From contig NZ_CP036164.1 of NCBI RefSeq assembly GCF_004295485.1, forward strand, positions 3,224,001 to 3,288,000: 64,000 bases of DNA, written 5' to 3'. The notes under the pieces were generated by a model. That model saw only the letters and a list, made by a program, of their open reading frames with translations, did no database searches and had not been told where the DNA came from. The DNA comes from Janibacter limosus (GTDB lineage: Bacteria > Actinomycetota > Actinomycetes > Actinomycetales > Dermatophilaceae). Positions 15,737 through 24,462 of this stretch are shown here, piece after piece. Made by a program: the position numbers and the translations under genes. Positions within the stretch are counted from its first letter, which is position 1. Each line of letters opens with the position of its first letter.

Positions 15737-17698
15737 ATGCAGACGAGGATCGAGAGCCGCGAGGGCTGGATCGAGATCGCCCGTGACGGGATCCACCTGC
15801 TGGCGAAGGGGGATGACTCCCTCGCCGCTCGGCTGGAGGCCGCCCTGGCGGGCGCCGACGGTGACGACCCCACCGACGTGGTGACCGACGAGCTGAGCAC
15901 CGGGGGGATCCGTCGCACGCCCGACTTCGCCCTCGTCGACGAGACCTCCGGTCGGGTCCTCGTGCGCGGCGCGGCCTCGGTGGCCGTGACGCGCACCGAT
16001 GGCAGCACGCAGACGGTGAGCGCGCCGGCCCGCGGTCCGTGGGCCGACGAGGACCTCGAGGGCGACGTCGCCGATGTCGTCCTCGGGACCGGTGAGCCCG
16101 AGACCGCCGCCGAGCCTGCGGCGATCGAGGCGGAGCCGGAGACAGCGCGGGAGCCGGAGACGACCGTCGAGGCCGAGGCACTGGAGCCCGCCGACGCCGT
16201 CGAGGCCCCCGCCCCCGAGACCCCCGCCGAGCCCGGAGCGACTGGGCTCCAGTCGGGTGCGACCGGCTGGGCGATGCCCTCGGTCTTCGGTCGCGACACG
16301 CAGGCAGGACCGGAGCAGGCCACGCCGGCGCCCACCGACGAGGCGCCCACCGACCAGGTGCCCGTCGAGGAGGCCGAGGTCATCGAGACACCGGCTCCGG
16401 CTGGCCAGGACCTCGTCGCGGACCAGCCGCAGGATGGCGCAGCACCGGACGCCGCGCCGATGGACGATGCCCTCGATGCCCCGAGCGACGATGACGACGA
16501 GCTGCCGAGCTTCGACTTCCTCTTCGGCAACACCCAGCACCACCGCAGCTCGCTGCTGGCCGCCTCCGCGGCAGATGCCTCGCAGGACGCGCCCATCGAC
16601 TCCGGCCCCGTCGCCGCGGCAGGTGGGTTCCAGCCGAGCGAGGACCCGGCCGGTGCCACCCTGGCCCCGCCGAGCGAGGAGGACGGGCACCCGGAGCCGA
16701 CGCCGTCCGGCCCCACCGTGGCGGACCACTCCGGTGGGCTGCCGCCGATGCCGGGCAGCGCCCCCTTCGTCGAGGAGCCCGACCAGGACCACCCCGACGA
16801 CCAGCCCGCAGCACCGGTCGCCGGCGGGGGACCCGCTCGCGTGCAGGCGGCCCGTGACGACGCGCCGGGGCACGAGCCCGGAGGCGGTCGTCCGCAGTTC
16901 GCGGACGGGCACCTCGTCGGCTCGCGGGTCCCGCAGGCAGCCCCCAGCAGCGGCACCCCCAGCAGCGGCACCCCCAGCAGCGGCACCCCGAGCACCCAGA
17001 CCCCGGGCACGTCCAGCCCGGTGGGCGACAGCGGTCCCTCACCGGCCACGTCCGAGGCCGACGACTCCTCGGGAGTGATCTCGTCGGTGCCCTGGGGCGC
17101 GGGCGCAGCCCCGGTGGCCGGACCCGTGGCGAGTGCGCCGGGCATGCCCTTCGGGCTGCCGGCGCTGCCGACTCCCGACGCGGGGGCGGCGCAGACTGCC
17201 GACCCCGAGCCCGCGGCGGCCGAGGGGGCGGAGGGTGACGGACCCATGGTGCTGTCGGTCAGGTGCTCCTCGGGTCACCACAACGCGCCGCACGCGACCC
17301 GGTGCCGGGTGTGCGGCCAGGACCTGCCGTCGCAGCAGCCGGAGCCGACCCCGCGCCCCGCGCTGGGCCAGCTGCGTCTGTCCACCGGTGATGTCGTGAC
17401 CCTCGATCGCGGGGTGCTCATCGGTCGGGCGCCGCGTGCCGCCGATACCGGCGCGGGCTCACCGCACCTCGTGCGCATCTCCAGCCCGGACAACGAGATC
17501 TCCCGCAACCACGTCGAGATCGTGCTCGACGGCTGGCACGTGCTGGTGCGCGACCTCGGCTCGACCAACGGCACGACCGTGGCCCTGCCGGGGTCCTCCC
17601 CGATCCGGGTGCGCCCCGGCGACCAGCAGACCATCGAGCCGGGCACGACCATCACCCTCGCCGACCAGGTCTCCATGGTCTTCGAAGTCACGGGATGA
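15737..17698 (+). CDS. FHA-domain protein with zinc ribbon and long disordered linker
   Basis: A 653-residue protein. The N-terminal region of about 110 residues is a small globular domain of unknown type. A very long acidic Pro/Ala/Glu-rich linker follows, with three perfect 15-bp repeats. A C-terminal zinc ribbon (VRCSSGHH, TRCRVCGQ, near 507-530) precedes an FHA domain (about 538-652) with the phosphothreonine-binding set GR, SRNHVEI and LGSTNGT. The FHA should read out phosphorylation by the neighbouring kinase. The ATG at 15737 is preferred because AAGGAG precedes it; a GTG at 15731 is possible. No membrane helix. Confidence 0.85.
   Translation: MQTRIESREGWIEIARDGIHLLAKGDDSLAARLEAALAGADGDDPTDVVTDELSTGGIRRTPDFALVDETSGRVLVRGAASVAVTRTDGSTQTVSAPARGPWADEDLEGDVADVVLGTGEPETAAEPAAIEAEPETAREPETTVEAEALEPADAVEAPAPETPAEPGATGLQSGATGWAMPSVFGRDTQAGPEQATPAPTDEAPTDQVPVEEAEVIETPAPAGQDLVADQPQDGAAPDAAPMDDALDAPSDDDDELPSFDFLFGNTQHHRSSLLAASAADASQDAPIDSGPVAAAGGFQPSEDPAGATLAPPSEEDGHPEPTPSGPTVADHSGGLPPMPGSAPFVEEPDQDHPDDQPAAPVAGGGPARVQAARDDAPGHEPGGGRPQFADGHLVGSRVPQAAPSSGTPSSGTPSSGTPSTQTPGTSSPVGDSGPSPATSEADDSSGVISSVPWGAGAAPVAGPVASAPGMPFGLPALPTPDAGAAQTADPEPAAAEGAEGDGPMVLSVRCSSGHHNAPHATRCRVCGQDLPSQQPEPTPRPALGQLRLSTGDVVTLDRGVLIGRAPRAADTGAGSPHLVRISSPDNEISRNHVEIVLDGWHVLVRDLGSTNGTTVALPGSSPIRVRPGDQQTIEPGTTITLADQVSMVFEVTG
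16941..16985 (+). repeat. Three tandem 15-bp repeats inside the FHA-protein gene
   Basis: The 15-mer CCCCCAGCAGCGGCA is repeated three times and encodes the pentapeptide PSSGT in the disordered linker. Copy number could vary by slippage. Confidence 0.85.
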
Positions 17699-17705
17699 TG
17701 CCTGA

Positions 17706-19442
17706 GTGAGCAGCGCGATCCCGCCCGATCTCGAAGGGCTCGATTACGTCCAGCCGCTCGGCTCGGGCGGGTACGCCGACGTCTACCTCTACGAGCAGCA
17801 GATGCCGCGGATGAAGGTGGCCGTCAAGGTCCTCAAGACCGAGGGGCTCACCCCCACGATCCAGCAGCAGTTCATCGACGAGGCCAACACGATGGCCCAG
17901 CTCGCGGACCACCCGTACATCGTCCAGGTCTTCCGCGCCGGGACGAGCGGTGACGGTCGCCCCTTCCTCGTGATGAAGTACTACCCGCCGCCCAACCTGG
18001 CGCAGCGGGCGCGCACGGCCCGCTTCTCCGTCGAGGAGGTCCTGCGCACCGGCATCCAGCTCGCGAGCGCCGTCGAGACGGCCCACCGGGCCGGAGTCAT
18101 CCACCGCGACATCAAGCCGGCCAACGTGCTGGTCAGCCAGTACGGCTCCCCGGGACTGACCGACTTCGGCATCGCCGGCCGAGGGGGCGCGCTCGAGGAG
18201 GTCGACGAGGACCTCGGCGTCTCGGTCCCGTGGTCCCCGCCGGAGGTGCTCTTCGGTCACAGCAACGGCGACGCGCGCGCCGATGTCTACGCCTTGTCGG
18301 CCACGCTCTGGCAGCTCCTCGTGGGCCGCTCTCCCTTCGAGGTGCCCGGCGGCAACAACTCCGCCTTCGAGCTGATGCCACGGATCCGGTCCACCCCGCC
18401 ACCGAGCACCGGGCGCGCGGACGTGCCCCAGTCGCTGGAGCGGCTCCTGGCCCAGGCCATGAGCAAGAACCCGCTGGCCCGGCCCGCGAGCGCCATCGAG
18501 TTCGCCCGCAGCCTCCAGCAGATCGAGCAGGAGGAGCGCTTCTCGCGCACCGCGATCGTCGTCCTCGACGAGCTCGGCCACAGTGGGGACTCCGGGGCGC
18601 TCGGCGCCACCCGGGACCGTACCCAGCTGCGCGCCAGCACCGGGTCGGGTTCCCGGTCGACGACGAGCGCGCCTCCGCCCCCGCTCGGGCAGCCCGTCAT
18701 CGGGGGACAGCTCAGCGGGGGACGCGGCATCGGACCCACCGGCCCGGTGCCGATCGCCGACGGTGTCGTCGCGCGCCACGGCAGGCAACCCCCACCACCG
18801 GACCTCTCGGGTCCGCGTCCGCCTCAGGCATCCGGCCCCCGTCCACCACAGGCATCCGGTCCTCGCCCGCCACAGGCGTCTGGCCCTCGGCCCCCTCAGG
18901 CGTCGGGCCCTCGGCCCGCGGCGTTCTCCGGTCCGCAGCCGCAGCAGCGGTCCGGTCCGCCGGCCGGCCAGCTCTCCGGGCCGCGCCCGCCGGGCAACCG
19001 CCCGGCACCGGCCAAGGCCGCGCCGCGACGATGGCTGCCGGTGATCGCCGGGGTGTGCGGCGTGCTGCTGCTCGTCGCCATCGTCGGCACCGCCCTCGCG
19101 CTCAACAACCGTGGGGGCGGCGGCTCGGGGACCACCGGGGCGGACACCTCGCTCGCCAGCGCGCCGACCTTCACCATGGCCGTCGACAGCTCCGTGCTCA
19201 AGTACACGATCGACTACGCCGGCTACCAGAAGGGCGACCGCTACCTCGTCAAGGCGGCGCTGTCGCAGGACGCGATCGACAAGGCGACGGCCTACGGCGT
19301 CTCCGACATCGACGAGGCCACGGGGAGGGGCTCCTTCTCGCAGGAGTTCGGCTCGGCGCCCCGCCAGTGCGCCAAGGTCAGGGTGCAGCGCGGTGAGGAC
19401 TACTCCCCGTGGAGCGAGACCCAGTGCAAGGACAAGGGCTGA
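17706..19442 (+). CDS. Transmembrane Ser/Thr protein kinase (Hanks type)
   Basis: A 578-residue receptor-like kinase with intact catalytic features: glycine loop LGSGGYADV (18-26), Lys41 in VAVKVL, HRD at 133-135 with DIKPAN, DFG at 153-155 and SPPE ending the activation segment. A proline-rich juxtamembrane linker contains 24-bp repeats (ASGPRPPQ). One membrane span lies near 443-466, followed by a small extracellular domain with the motif VQRGEDYSPWSETQC. The same extracellular domain is encoded alone in the next gene. The start is GTG. It is the likely writer for the FHA proteins and the FHA-bearing motor of this operon; the equivalent in bifidobacteria is Pkb2. Confidence 0.93.
   Translation: MSSAIPPDLEGLDYVQPLGSGGYADVYLYEQQMPRMKVAVKVLKTEGLTPTIQQQFIDEANTMAQLADHPYIVQVFRAGTSGDGRPFLVMKYYPPPNLAQRARTARFSVEEVLRTGIQLASAVETAHRAGVIHRDIKPANVLVSQYGSPGLTDFGIAGRGGALEEVDEDLGVSVPWSPPEVLFGHSNGDARADVYALSATLWQLLVGRSPFEVPGGNNSAFELMPRIRSTPPPSTGRADVPQSLERLLAQAMSKNPLARPASAIEFARSLQQIEQEERFSRTAIVVLDELGHSGDSGALGATRDRTQLRASTGSGSRSTTSAPPPPLGQPVIGGQLSGGRGIGPTGPVPIADGVVARHGRQPPPPDLSGPRPPQASGPRPPQASGPRPPQASGPRPPQASGPRPAAFSGPQPQQRSGPPAGQLSGPRPPGNRPAPAKAAPRRWLPVIAGVCGVLLLVAIVGTALALNNRGGGGSGTTGADTSLASAPTFTMAVDSSVLKYTIDYAGYQKGDRYLVKAALSQDAIDKATAYGVSDIDEATGRGSFSQEFGSAPRQCAKVRVQRGEDYSPWSETQCKDKG
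18804..18920 (+). repeat. Tandem 24-bp coding repeats in the kinase linker
   Basis: About five diverged copies of a 24-bp unit encode (A/S)SGPRPPQ in the juxtamembrane linker. The amino acids are better kept than the third codon positions, so the peptide appears to be selected. Confidence 0.85.
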
Positions 19443-19921
19443 TGTCGACGCGTCCGCGCACCACCACACCGCCCCCACCGTCGCAGCCCCCGTCGCCGGG
19501 GATCGAGGTCGGCCTGCTGCCCCTCGTCGCTGGCATCGTCGGGGTGCTGCTCGTCTGCGGCATCATCGGGGGAGTCCTGTGGGCCACCCGCGAGGGCGGT
19601 CAGGACCCGGTGTCGACGCACACCAACGCCACCCAGCCGGGCGGGGCCCTGGCCGGAGCGCCCGATCTGCGGGTGCGGCTCGATGGTGAGACCCTCGTCT
19701 TCACCTTCGACTACCCGGGGCTGCAGGAGGGCGACCACTTCCAGATCCGCACCGGCGGCGACCCCGACAAGGTGACCGGGACACCGGTGCGCGTCGACGG
19801 CACGGAGTTCCGACTGGGGGTGGCGCCGGGTGTCCAGCAGTGCGGCACGGTCCAGGTCGTTCGCGGAGCGCAGCACTCCGCATGGTCACAGGTGCAGTGC
19901 GAGACGGTGAGGAAATCATGA
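19442..19921 (+). CDS. Small single-span membrane protein carrying the kinase-type sensor domain
   Basis: A 159-residue protein: Pro-rich cytosolic tail, one membrane span (about 22-45, LLPLVAGIVGVLLVCGIIGG) and an extracytoplasmic domain of about 90 residues. That domain aligns with the extracellular part of the preceding kinase (FTFDYPGLQEGDHF against YTIDYAGYQKGDRY; VVRGAQHSAWSQVQC against VQRGEDYSPWSETQC). The Cys pairs likely form a disulfide. The ATG overlaps the kinase stop (TGATG) and the stop overlaps the next ATG. It may act as a co-sensor or decoy partner of the kinase; this is inferred from the shared domain. Confidence 0.75.
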   Translation: MSTRPRTTTPPPPSQPPSPGIEVGLLPLVAGIVGVLLVCGIIGGVLWATREGGQDPVSTHTNATQPGGALAGAPDLRVRLDGETLVFTFDYPGLQEGDHFQIRTGGDPDKVTGTPVRVDGTEFRLGVAPGVQQCGTVQVVRGAQHSAWSQVQCETVRKS

Positions 19922-20634
19922 GCGACAGCGTGGTGACGGTCGACTTCTGCGGAGAGCTGCACACAGCGCCCCGTGACGGGACCCTGACGATCGGGCGCGA
20001 GGGGGATGTCGAGATCGACGACAACCCCTTCCTCCACCGGCACTTCCTCCAGGTCACGCACGAAGGGGGGTGGTGGTGGCTGACCAACATCGGCAGCACG
20101 TTGACCGCGACCGTCGCGGACAAGAAGGGGCTCTTCCAGGCCTGGCTCAGCCCCGGCGCGCGCATCCCGCTCGCCTTCGAGCGGATCACCGTGTGGTTCA
20201 CCGCGGGACCGACCACCTACGACTTCGACGTCCTCGTGGACAACCCGAGCTTCATGAGCATCGACAACGACGTGCTGCTGCCGCAGGAGGGCGGGGAGAC
20301 GACCGTGGGACGGGTTTCGCTGACGCCCGACCAGAAGCTGCTCGTCGTCGCACTGTGCGAGGACTTCCTGCGGCGGGACGGCGCCGGGCAGGGCACCATC
20401 CCGAGCTCCGCCGTGGCGGCCGGCCGCCTGGGGTGGAAGGTCACGAAGTTCAACCGCAAGCTCGACAACGTCTGCCAGAAGCTGGCCGATGCCGGCATCC
20501 GTGGCCTCCACGGCGGCCCGGGCAAGCTCGCGAGCAACCGCAAGTCACGCCTCGTCGAGCACGCCCTGTCGACGCGGATGGTGACGCTCGACGACTTGGC
20601 GCTCCTCGAGGACCCCCCGGCAGCGGAGGACTGA
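19918..20634 (+). CDS. FHA-like protein with C-terminal winged-helix-like region
   Basis: A 238-residue soluble protein. The first about 100 residues resemble a divergent FHA domain (LTIGREGDVEIDDNPFLHRHFLQV, then WWWLTNIGST), with HRHF in place of the usual SRxH. The C-terminal half (SLTPDQKLLVVALCEDFLRR, GWKVTKFNRKLDNVCQKLAD) is helical and looks like a winged helix. Coupled to the previous gene by ATGA overlap. It may be a phosphopeptide reader with a DNA- or protein-binding tail. If the tail binds DNA, it is a candidate regulator of this locus; nothing here proves that. Confidence 0.65.
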   Translation: MSDSVVTVDFCGELHTAPRDGTLTIGREGDVEIDDNPFLHRHFLQVTHEGGWWWLTNIGSTLTATVADKKGLFQAWLSPGARIPLAFERITVWFTAGPTTYDFDVLVDNPSFMSIDNDVLLPQEGGETTVGRVSLTPDQKLLVVALCEDFLRRDGAGQGTIPSSAVAAGRLGWKVTKFNRKLDNVCQKLADAGIRGLHGGPGKLASNRKSRLVEHALSTRMVTLDDLALLEDPPAAED

Positions 20635-20641
20635 CCGGGGG

Positions 20642-22048
20642 ATGACCACGCAGGGGATCCGAGTGGACGAGGGGACCACCGAGACCGGGCGACGTCGACG
20701 ACCGACGTGGCTGCGGGCGGTCTCGGGGACCCTCGTGGCCGTGCTCGTCGTCGTGGTCACGATCCTCGCCGTCCGTGCCGACGGCCAGCCCGTCCACGAC
20801 GTCGCCCTGACCGACGGCAGCATCTGGGTGTCGGGTGGCCGCACGGGCGACTGGGCCAGGGTCAACACCGGCGCGCACGGCTTCGACCTCGTCGTGCAGG
20901 AGGCCGACCCTGCCGCCGCCGACACGGCAGCGGCGCGGCCCGACGTGCTGCAGGACGGGCGCAACGCCGTGGGTGTCACGAGCGACCTTCGACTCGTGGC
21001 CATCGACTCGCGGACCGGGGAACCCATCGACGGCGTGGTCCAGGTTCCCCCGCCGACCTATGTCACCGGGGTGGACTTCCACCGTCCGGCTCTGGCCGCG
21101 ATGCACGGCAACACCCTGGCCGTGGTGGACCAGACGACCGGTCGGGTCTGGGCCAAGCGGCTGGATCCCAAGGGCGGCACCCCCATCGGGGACCTCCGGG
21201 ACACCGGTGGGTTGGCGACCGTGGGCCCCAACGCGGCGGTCACGGTCGACCTCGACGGGGACGTCATGGCGGTCTCCGCCGACACCGGAACCGTCGTCGA
21301 GATCCCCGCGGAGGGAGCCGGGTTCGGCTCGCCGCAGCGCACCGACCTCGGCTTCACCGGCGGACGCGCCGCGGACATCACCGCCGTCGGTGACACCTGG
21401 GTGGTCCTCGACCTGGAGAAGGGCGAGGTCCACGTCGAGGGGCGAGACGGCGCCCAGGCCCTGCCGGGCGAGAGCCAGCAGACCGCGGGCGTCACCCTCG
21501 CCATGGCCACCCTCCAGCAGCCCGGGCCGAGCCGCGATGTCGTCGCCTTCCAGACGAGGGAGCGGGCCGGCTACCTGCCCATCACCGACGCCTCCGGTCA
21601 GGGGATCACCTCCGCAGGCGTCGTCTCGGGCCTGTCCACCGACGAGCGGACCGTCCGCCGGCAGCGCATCTCCTCGCCGGCCGTCAACGGGGACTGCCTC
21701 TACGCCGCCTGGGGCGACGGCGCCGCGGTGCGGTGGGGCTCGGCCTGCGGGACGCAGGAGGCGCCGGCCGGTGAGCTGACCAGCTCCGGAAGCCTCTCGC
21801 GTCGGTACGGCGTCGCGGTCCGGCACAACCGTGGCCAGCTGCTCCTCAACGACCTCGACACGGGTGACGTCTACGACCTGTCGCTGACCGGCGACCTGCG
21901 GATCGACACCTGGCCCGCGTCGGTGTCACCGCCGAAGAGGACCACACCGCCGAAGAAGACCACGAAGCCCACCAGGTCGACGGCGAAGAAGTCCACGAAG
22001 ACGAGCACGAAGAAGTCCACCGCGAAGACCACGAAGACATCCGGATGA
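20642..22048 (+). CDS. Single-span membrane protein with extracellular propeller-like domain and Lys/Thr tail
   Basis: A 468-residue protein: short basic cytosolic N-terminus, membrane span near 26-45 (GTLVAVLVVVVTILAV), then repeated strand motifs (GDTWVVLDLEKGEVHV, RLVAIDSRTGEPIDG) that suggest a beta-propeller. Two cysteines (NGDCLYA and GSACGTQ) may pair. The end is a Lys/Thr-rich tail (KKTTKPTRSTAKKSTKTS) that could bind wall polymers. In the bifidobacterial PFNA clusters the FN3-domain membrane protein takes this position before the MoxR gene; no FN3 domain is evident here. Function unknown. Confidence 0.7.
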   Translation: MTTQGIRVDEGTTETGRRRRPTWLRAVSGTLVAVLVVVVTILAVRADGQPVHDVALTDGSIWVSGGRTGDWARVNTGAHGFDLVVQEADPAAADTAAARPDVLQDGRNAVGVTSDLRLVAIDSRTGEPIDGVVQVPPPTYVTGVDFHRPALAAMHGNTLAVVDQTTGRVWAKRLDPKGGTPIGDLRDTGGLATVGPNAAVTVDLDGDVMAVSADTGTVVEIPAEGAGFGSPQRTDLGFTGGRAADITAVGDTWVVLDLEKGEVHVEGRDGAQALPGESQQTAGVTLAMATLQQPGPSRDVVAFQTRERAGYLPITDASGQGITSAGVVSGLSTDERTVRRQRISSPAVNGDCLYAAWGDGAAVRWGSACGTQEAPAGELTSSGSLSRRYGVAVRHNRGQLLLNDLDTGDVYDLSLTGDLRIDTWPASVSPPKRTTPPKKTTKPTRSTAKKSTKTSTKKSTAKTTKTSG

Positions 22049-22061
22049 GGAAGCAGGAACG

Positions 22062-23030
22062 ATGAGCGTCTCCCAGGAGCAGGCCGGCTGGTTCAGCCAG
22101 GCCTTCCAGCAGATGGTCGGCAACATCGACCAGGTCATCCTCGGCAAGCAGCACGTGGTGCGGCTGGCCCTCACCTGCCTGCTCTCCGAGGGGCACCTGC
22201 TCCTCGAGGACTACCCCGGCACGGGCAAGACCCAGCTGGCCCGGGCCATCGCGGCCACGGTGCAGGGCAGCAGCAGCCGGATCCAGTTCACCCCCGACCT
22301 GCTCCCCAGCGATGTCACGGGCGTGACCATCTACGACCAGCAGAGCAAGACCTTCGACTTCCACCGCGGACCGGTCTTCGCCTCGATCGTCCTCGCGGAC
22401 GAGATCAACCGCGCCTCGCCCAAGACCCAGTCGGCGCTGCTCGAGGTCATGGAGGAGGGCCGGGTGACCGTCGACGGCACCACGCACGACGTCGGCTCGC
22501 CCTTCATGGTCGTCGCGACCCAGAACCCCATCGAGCAGGCCGGCACGTACCGCCTGCCCGAGGCCCAGCTCGACCGATTCCTCATGAAGACCTCGCTGGG
22601 CTACCCCGACCACGAGGCGACCGTCGCCGTCCTCGCCGACTCGGCCCGCCGGGACCGCACCAAGGGGCTGCGGCCGGTCGTCACCGCCAAGGTCGTCACC
22701 GACATGGCCGCGCTCGCCGACCAGGTGCACGTCGACGCGGCGATCCTCGCCTATGTCTCGCGCATCGCGGAGGAGAGCCGACGCCACCGGGACGTGCGCC
22801 TGGGGCTGTCCGTGCGCGGCTGCCTCGCCTTCGTGCGGTGCGCCAAGACCTGGGCGGCCGGCCAGGGCCGCACCCACGTGGTGCCCGACGACATCAAGAT
22901 GCTCGCCGAGCCGGTGATGAGCCACCGGCTGCTGCTGTCCGCGGAGGCAGAGTTCGCGGGCGTGCAGGTCACCGACGTCATCGGCCGGATCCTCGGCCAG
23001 GTCGCACCGCCGACCGAGCGTGTGGCCTGA
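22062..23030 (+). CDS. MoxR-family AAA+ ATPase (copy 1)
   Basis: A 322-residue MoxR ATPase with Walker A GTGKT near residues 53-57, Walker B VLADEIN, sensor 1 (VATQNPIEQAGTYRLPEAQLDRF spans this region) and the C-terminal lid. MoxR proteins act as chaperones that mature partner complexes, usually encoded with DUF58 and VWA proteins. Here it is followed by DUF58 and transglutaminase-like genes, the standard trio. AGGAA precedes the ATG. A second MoxR with its own operon is at 46670, so the genome has at least two such systems. Confidence 0.93.
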   Translation: MSVSQEQAGWFSQAFQQMVGNIDQVILGKQHVVRLALTCLLSEGHLLLEDYPGTGKTQLARAIAATVQGSSSRIQFTPDLLPSDVTGVTIYDQQSKTFDFHRGPVFASIVLADEINRASPKTQSALLEVMEEGRVTVDGTTHDVGSPFMVVATQNPIEQAGTYRLPEAQLDRFLMKTSLGYPDHEATVAVLADSARRDRTKGLRPVVTAKVVTDMAALADQVHVDAAILAYVSRIAEESRRHRDVRLGLSVRGCLAFVRCAKTWAAGQGRTHVVPDDIKMLAEPVMSHRLLLSAEAEFAGVQVTDVIGRILGQVAPPTERVA

Positions 23031-23043
23031 GCACGCCATCACG

Positions 23044-24462
23044 ATGACCTCAGGACTGCCGACCCCGCCACCCGACGCCCCTCGTGGGCGTGGTCGGGTG
23101 CGTCCGGATGCCCACGCGGCGGCCTCCGCGGGCGGCGACGAGGCCCGGCTGCAGCAGATGGCCCGGTCCACGCGGGAGCGCTCCTCGGGCACGCGACGCA
23201 CGGTCACCCTCCCGGGTGCCTCCGTCGTCGCCGCCGGCAGGGGCGCCGGTCGCGCGGTCCGCCACGGTGTCGTGGCCACCGACGACCGGGTGCGCCGGAC
23301 GTGGTTCGGCGGTCGGCTGGACTGGATCACCCCCCTGGGCTGGAGCCTCGTCGGTCTCGGGCTGCTCCTGTGGCTGCTCGGAGCCCTCCTCGGCTGGGTC
23401 GAGCTGACGACCATGGCGGCCACGATCCTCGCTCTGGTCCTGCTGTGCGTCCTGGTCTCCCTGGGCCGGCACCGTGCCGACGTCGACCTCGTCGTCGAAC
23501 CCCTGCGCTCGCACATCGGTGGGCTCGCGCAGGGACACCTCGTGCTCACCAATGTCTCCAGGCGCACGATGCTCCCTTCGCTCGTGCGGCTGCCCGTCGG
23601 CGAAACGGAGGAGCTCATCCCGGTCCCACTGCTGCGCAAGGGTGCCCAGCACCGCATCTCCTTCCCGATCGCGACCCCCCGGCGCGGCGTCATCCCGGTC
23701 GGACCGCCGACGACGGTGCTCGGGGACCCCCTCGGGGTCACCCGGCGGACGACGACCTTCGGCACCCAGCAGCTCATGCACGTCCACCCGCGTCACATCG
23801 CCCTCGAGTCCGGTGCCCACGGTCTCCTGCGCGACCTCGAGGGCGAGGTCACCCCGGAGCTGTCGATGGCCGACATCTCCTTCCACGCGCTGCGCGAGTA
23901 CGAGCCGGGCGACGACCGTCGCCACGTGCACTGGCGGTCCTCGGCCAAGCACGACCGGCTCCTGGTCCGTCAGTTCCAGGAGACCCGGCGCTCCCACCTC
24001 GGCATCGTCGTCGACACCGACCCCGCGATGTACCCCCATGGCGAAGGGGGGGTGGAGACCGCCATCGCCGTCGCCGCCTCCCTGATGGTCCAGTCGATCA
24101 AGGACGAGCAGGAGGCGAGCGTCGTGTGCAACGACGCCCTCGCCTCGCGCACGACCGTGCCGCTCGTCCTGGACACCCTCACGACGGCCACCATCGGCCG
24201 CGTCGACCTCGTCCGCTCCGCTCGAGCGGTCGTCCAGCGCGCCCCGGACTCCTCGGTCGCGGTGCTGTGCACCGGCCCGGGCCGGGCCTTCCTCGAGATC
24301 CAGCAGTGCCTCGGCGAGTTCGAGACCGAGGTGCACAAGGTGGCGGTCGTCGTCGACCCGGGCGCGCAGACCAGCCTGCGTCGCGTCCGCGGCCTGAGCG
24401 TCGTCACCATCACCGAGCTGTCCGACCTCGGTCGGGTCGTCGGCGGGCTGGTGCCGGCATGA
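23044..24462 (+). CDS. DUF58 membrane protein (copy 1)
   Basis: A 472-residue DUF58 protein. The N-terminal 90 residues are basic and disordered; two membrane helices lie near 100-145 (WSLVGLGLLLWLLGALLG); the DUF58 core has the signature LREYEPGDDRRHVHWRSSAK near residue 280-300. The C-terminal part resembles a VWA fold. These proteins work with MoxR. The ATG at 23044 is chosen; a GTG at 23020 that overlaps the MoxR stop is an alternative. Its own stop overlaps the next ATG by 4 nt. Confidence 0.87.
   Translation: MTSGLPTPPPDAPRGRGRVRPDAHAAASAGGDEARLQQMARSTRERSSGTRRTVTLPGASVVAAGRGAGRAVRHGVVATDDRVRRTWFGGRLDWITPLGWSLVGLGLLLWLLGALLGWVELTTMAATILALVLLCVLVSLGRHRADVDLVVEPLRSHIGGLAQGHLVLTNVSRRTMLPSLVRLPVGETEELIPVPLLRKGAQHRISFPIATPRRGVIPVGPPTTVLGDPLGVTRRTTTFGTQQLMHVHPRHIALESGAHGLLRDLEGEVTPELSMADISFHALREYEPGDDRRHVHWRSSAKHDRLLVRQFQETRRSHLGIVVDTDPAMYPHGEGGVETAIAVAASLMVQSIKDEQEASVVCNDALASRTTVPLVLDTLTTATIGRVDLVRSARAVVQRAPDSSVAVLCTGPGRAFLEIQQCLGEFETEVHKVAVVVDPGAQTSLRRVRGLSVVTITELSDLGRVVGGLVPA

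Noticed and set aside
18804..18920. Spaced repeats as a possible CRISPR array
   Set aside because: The 24-bp units are directly joined, in frame, and encode a proline-rich linker of the kinase. No spacers.
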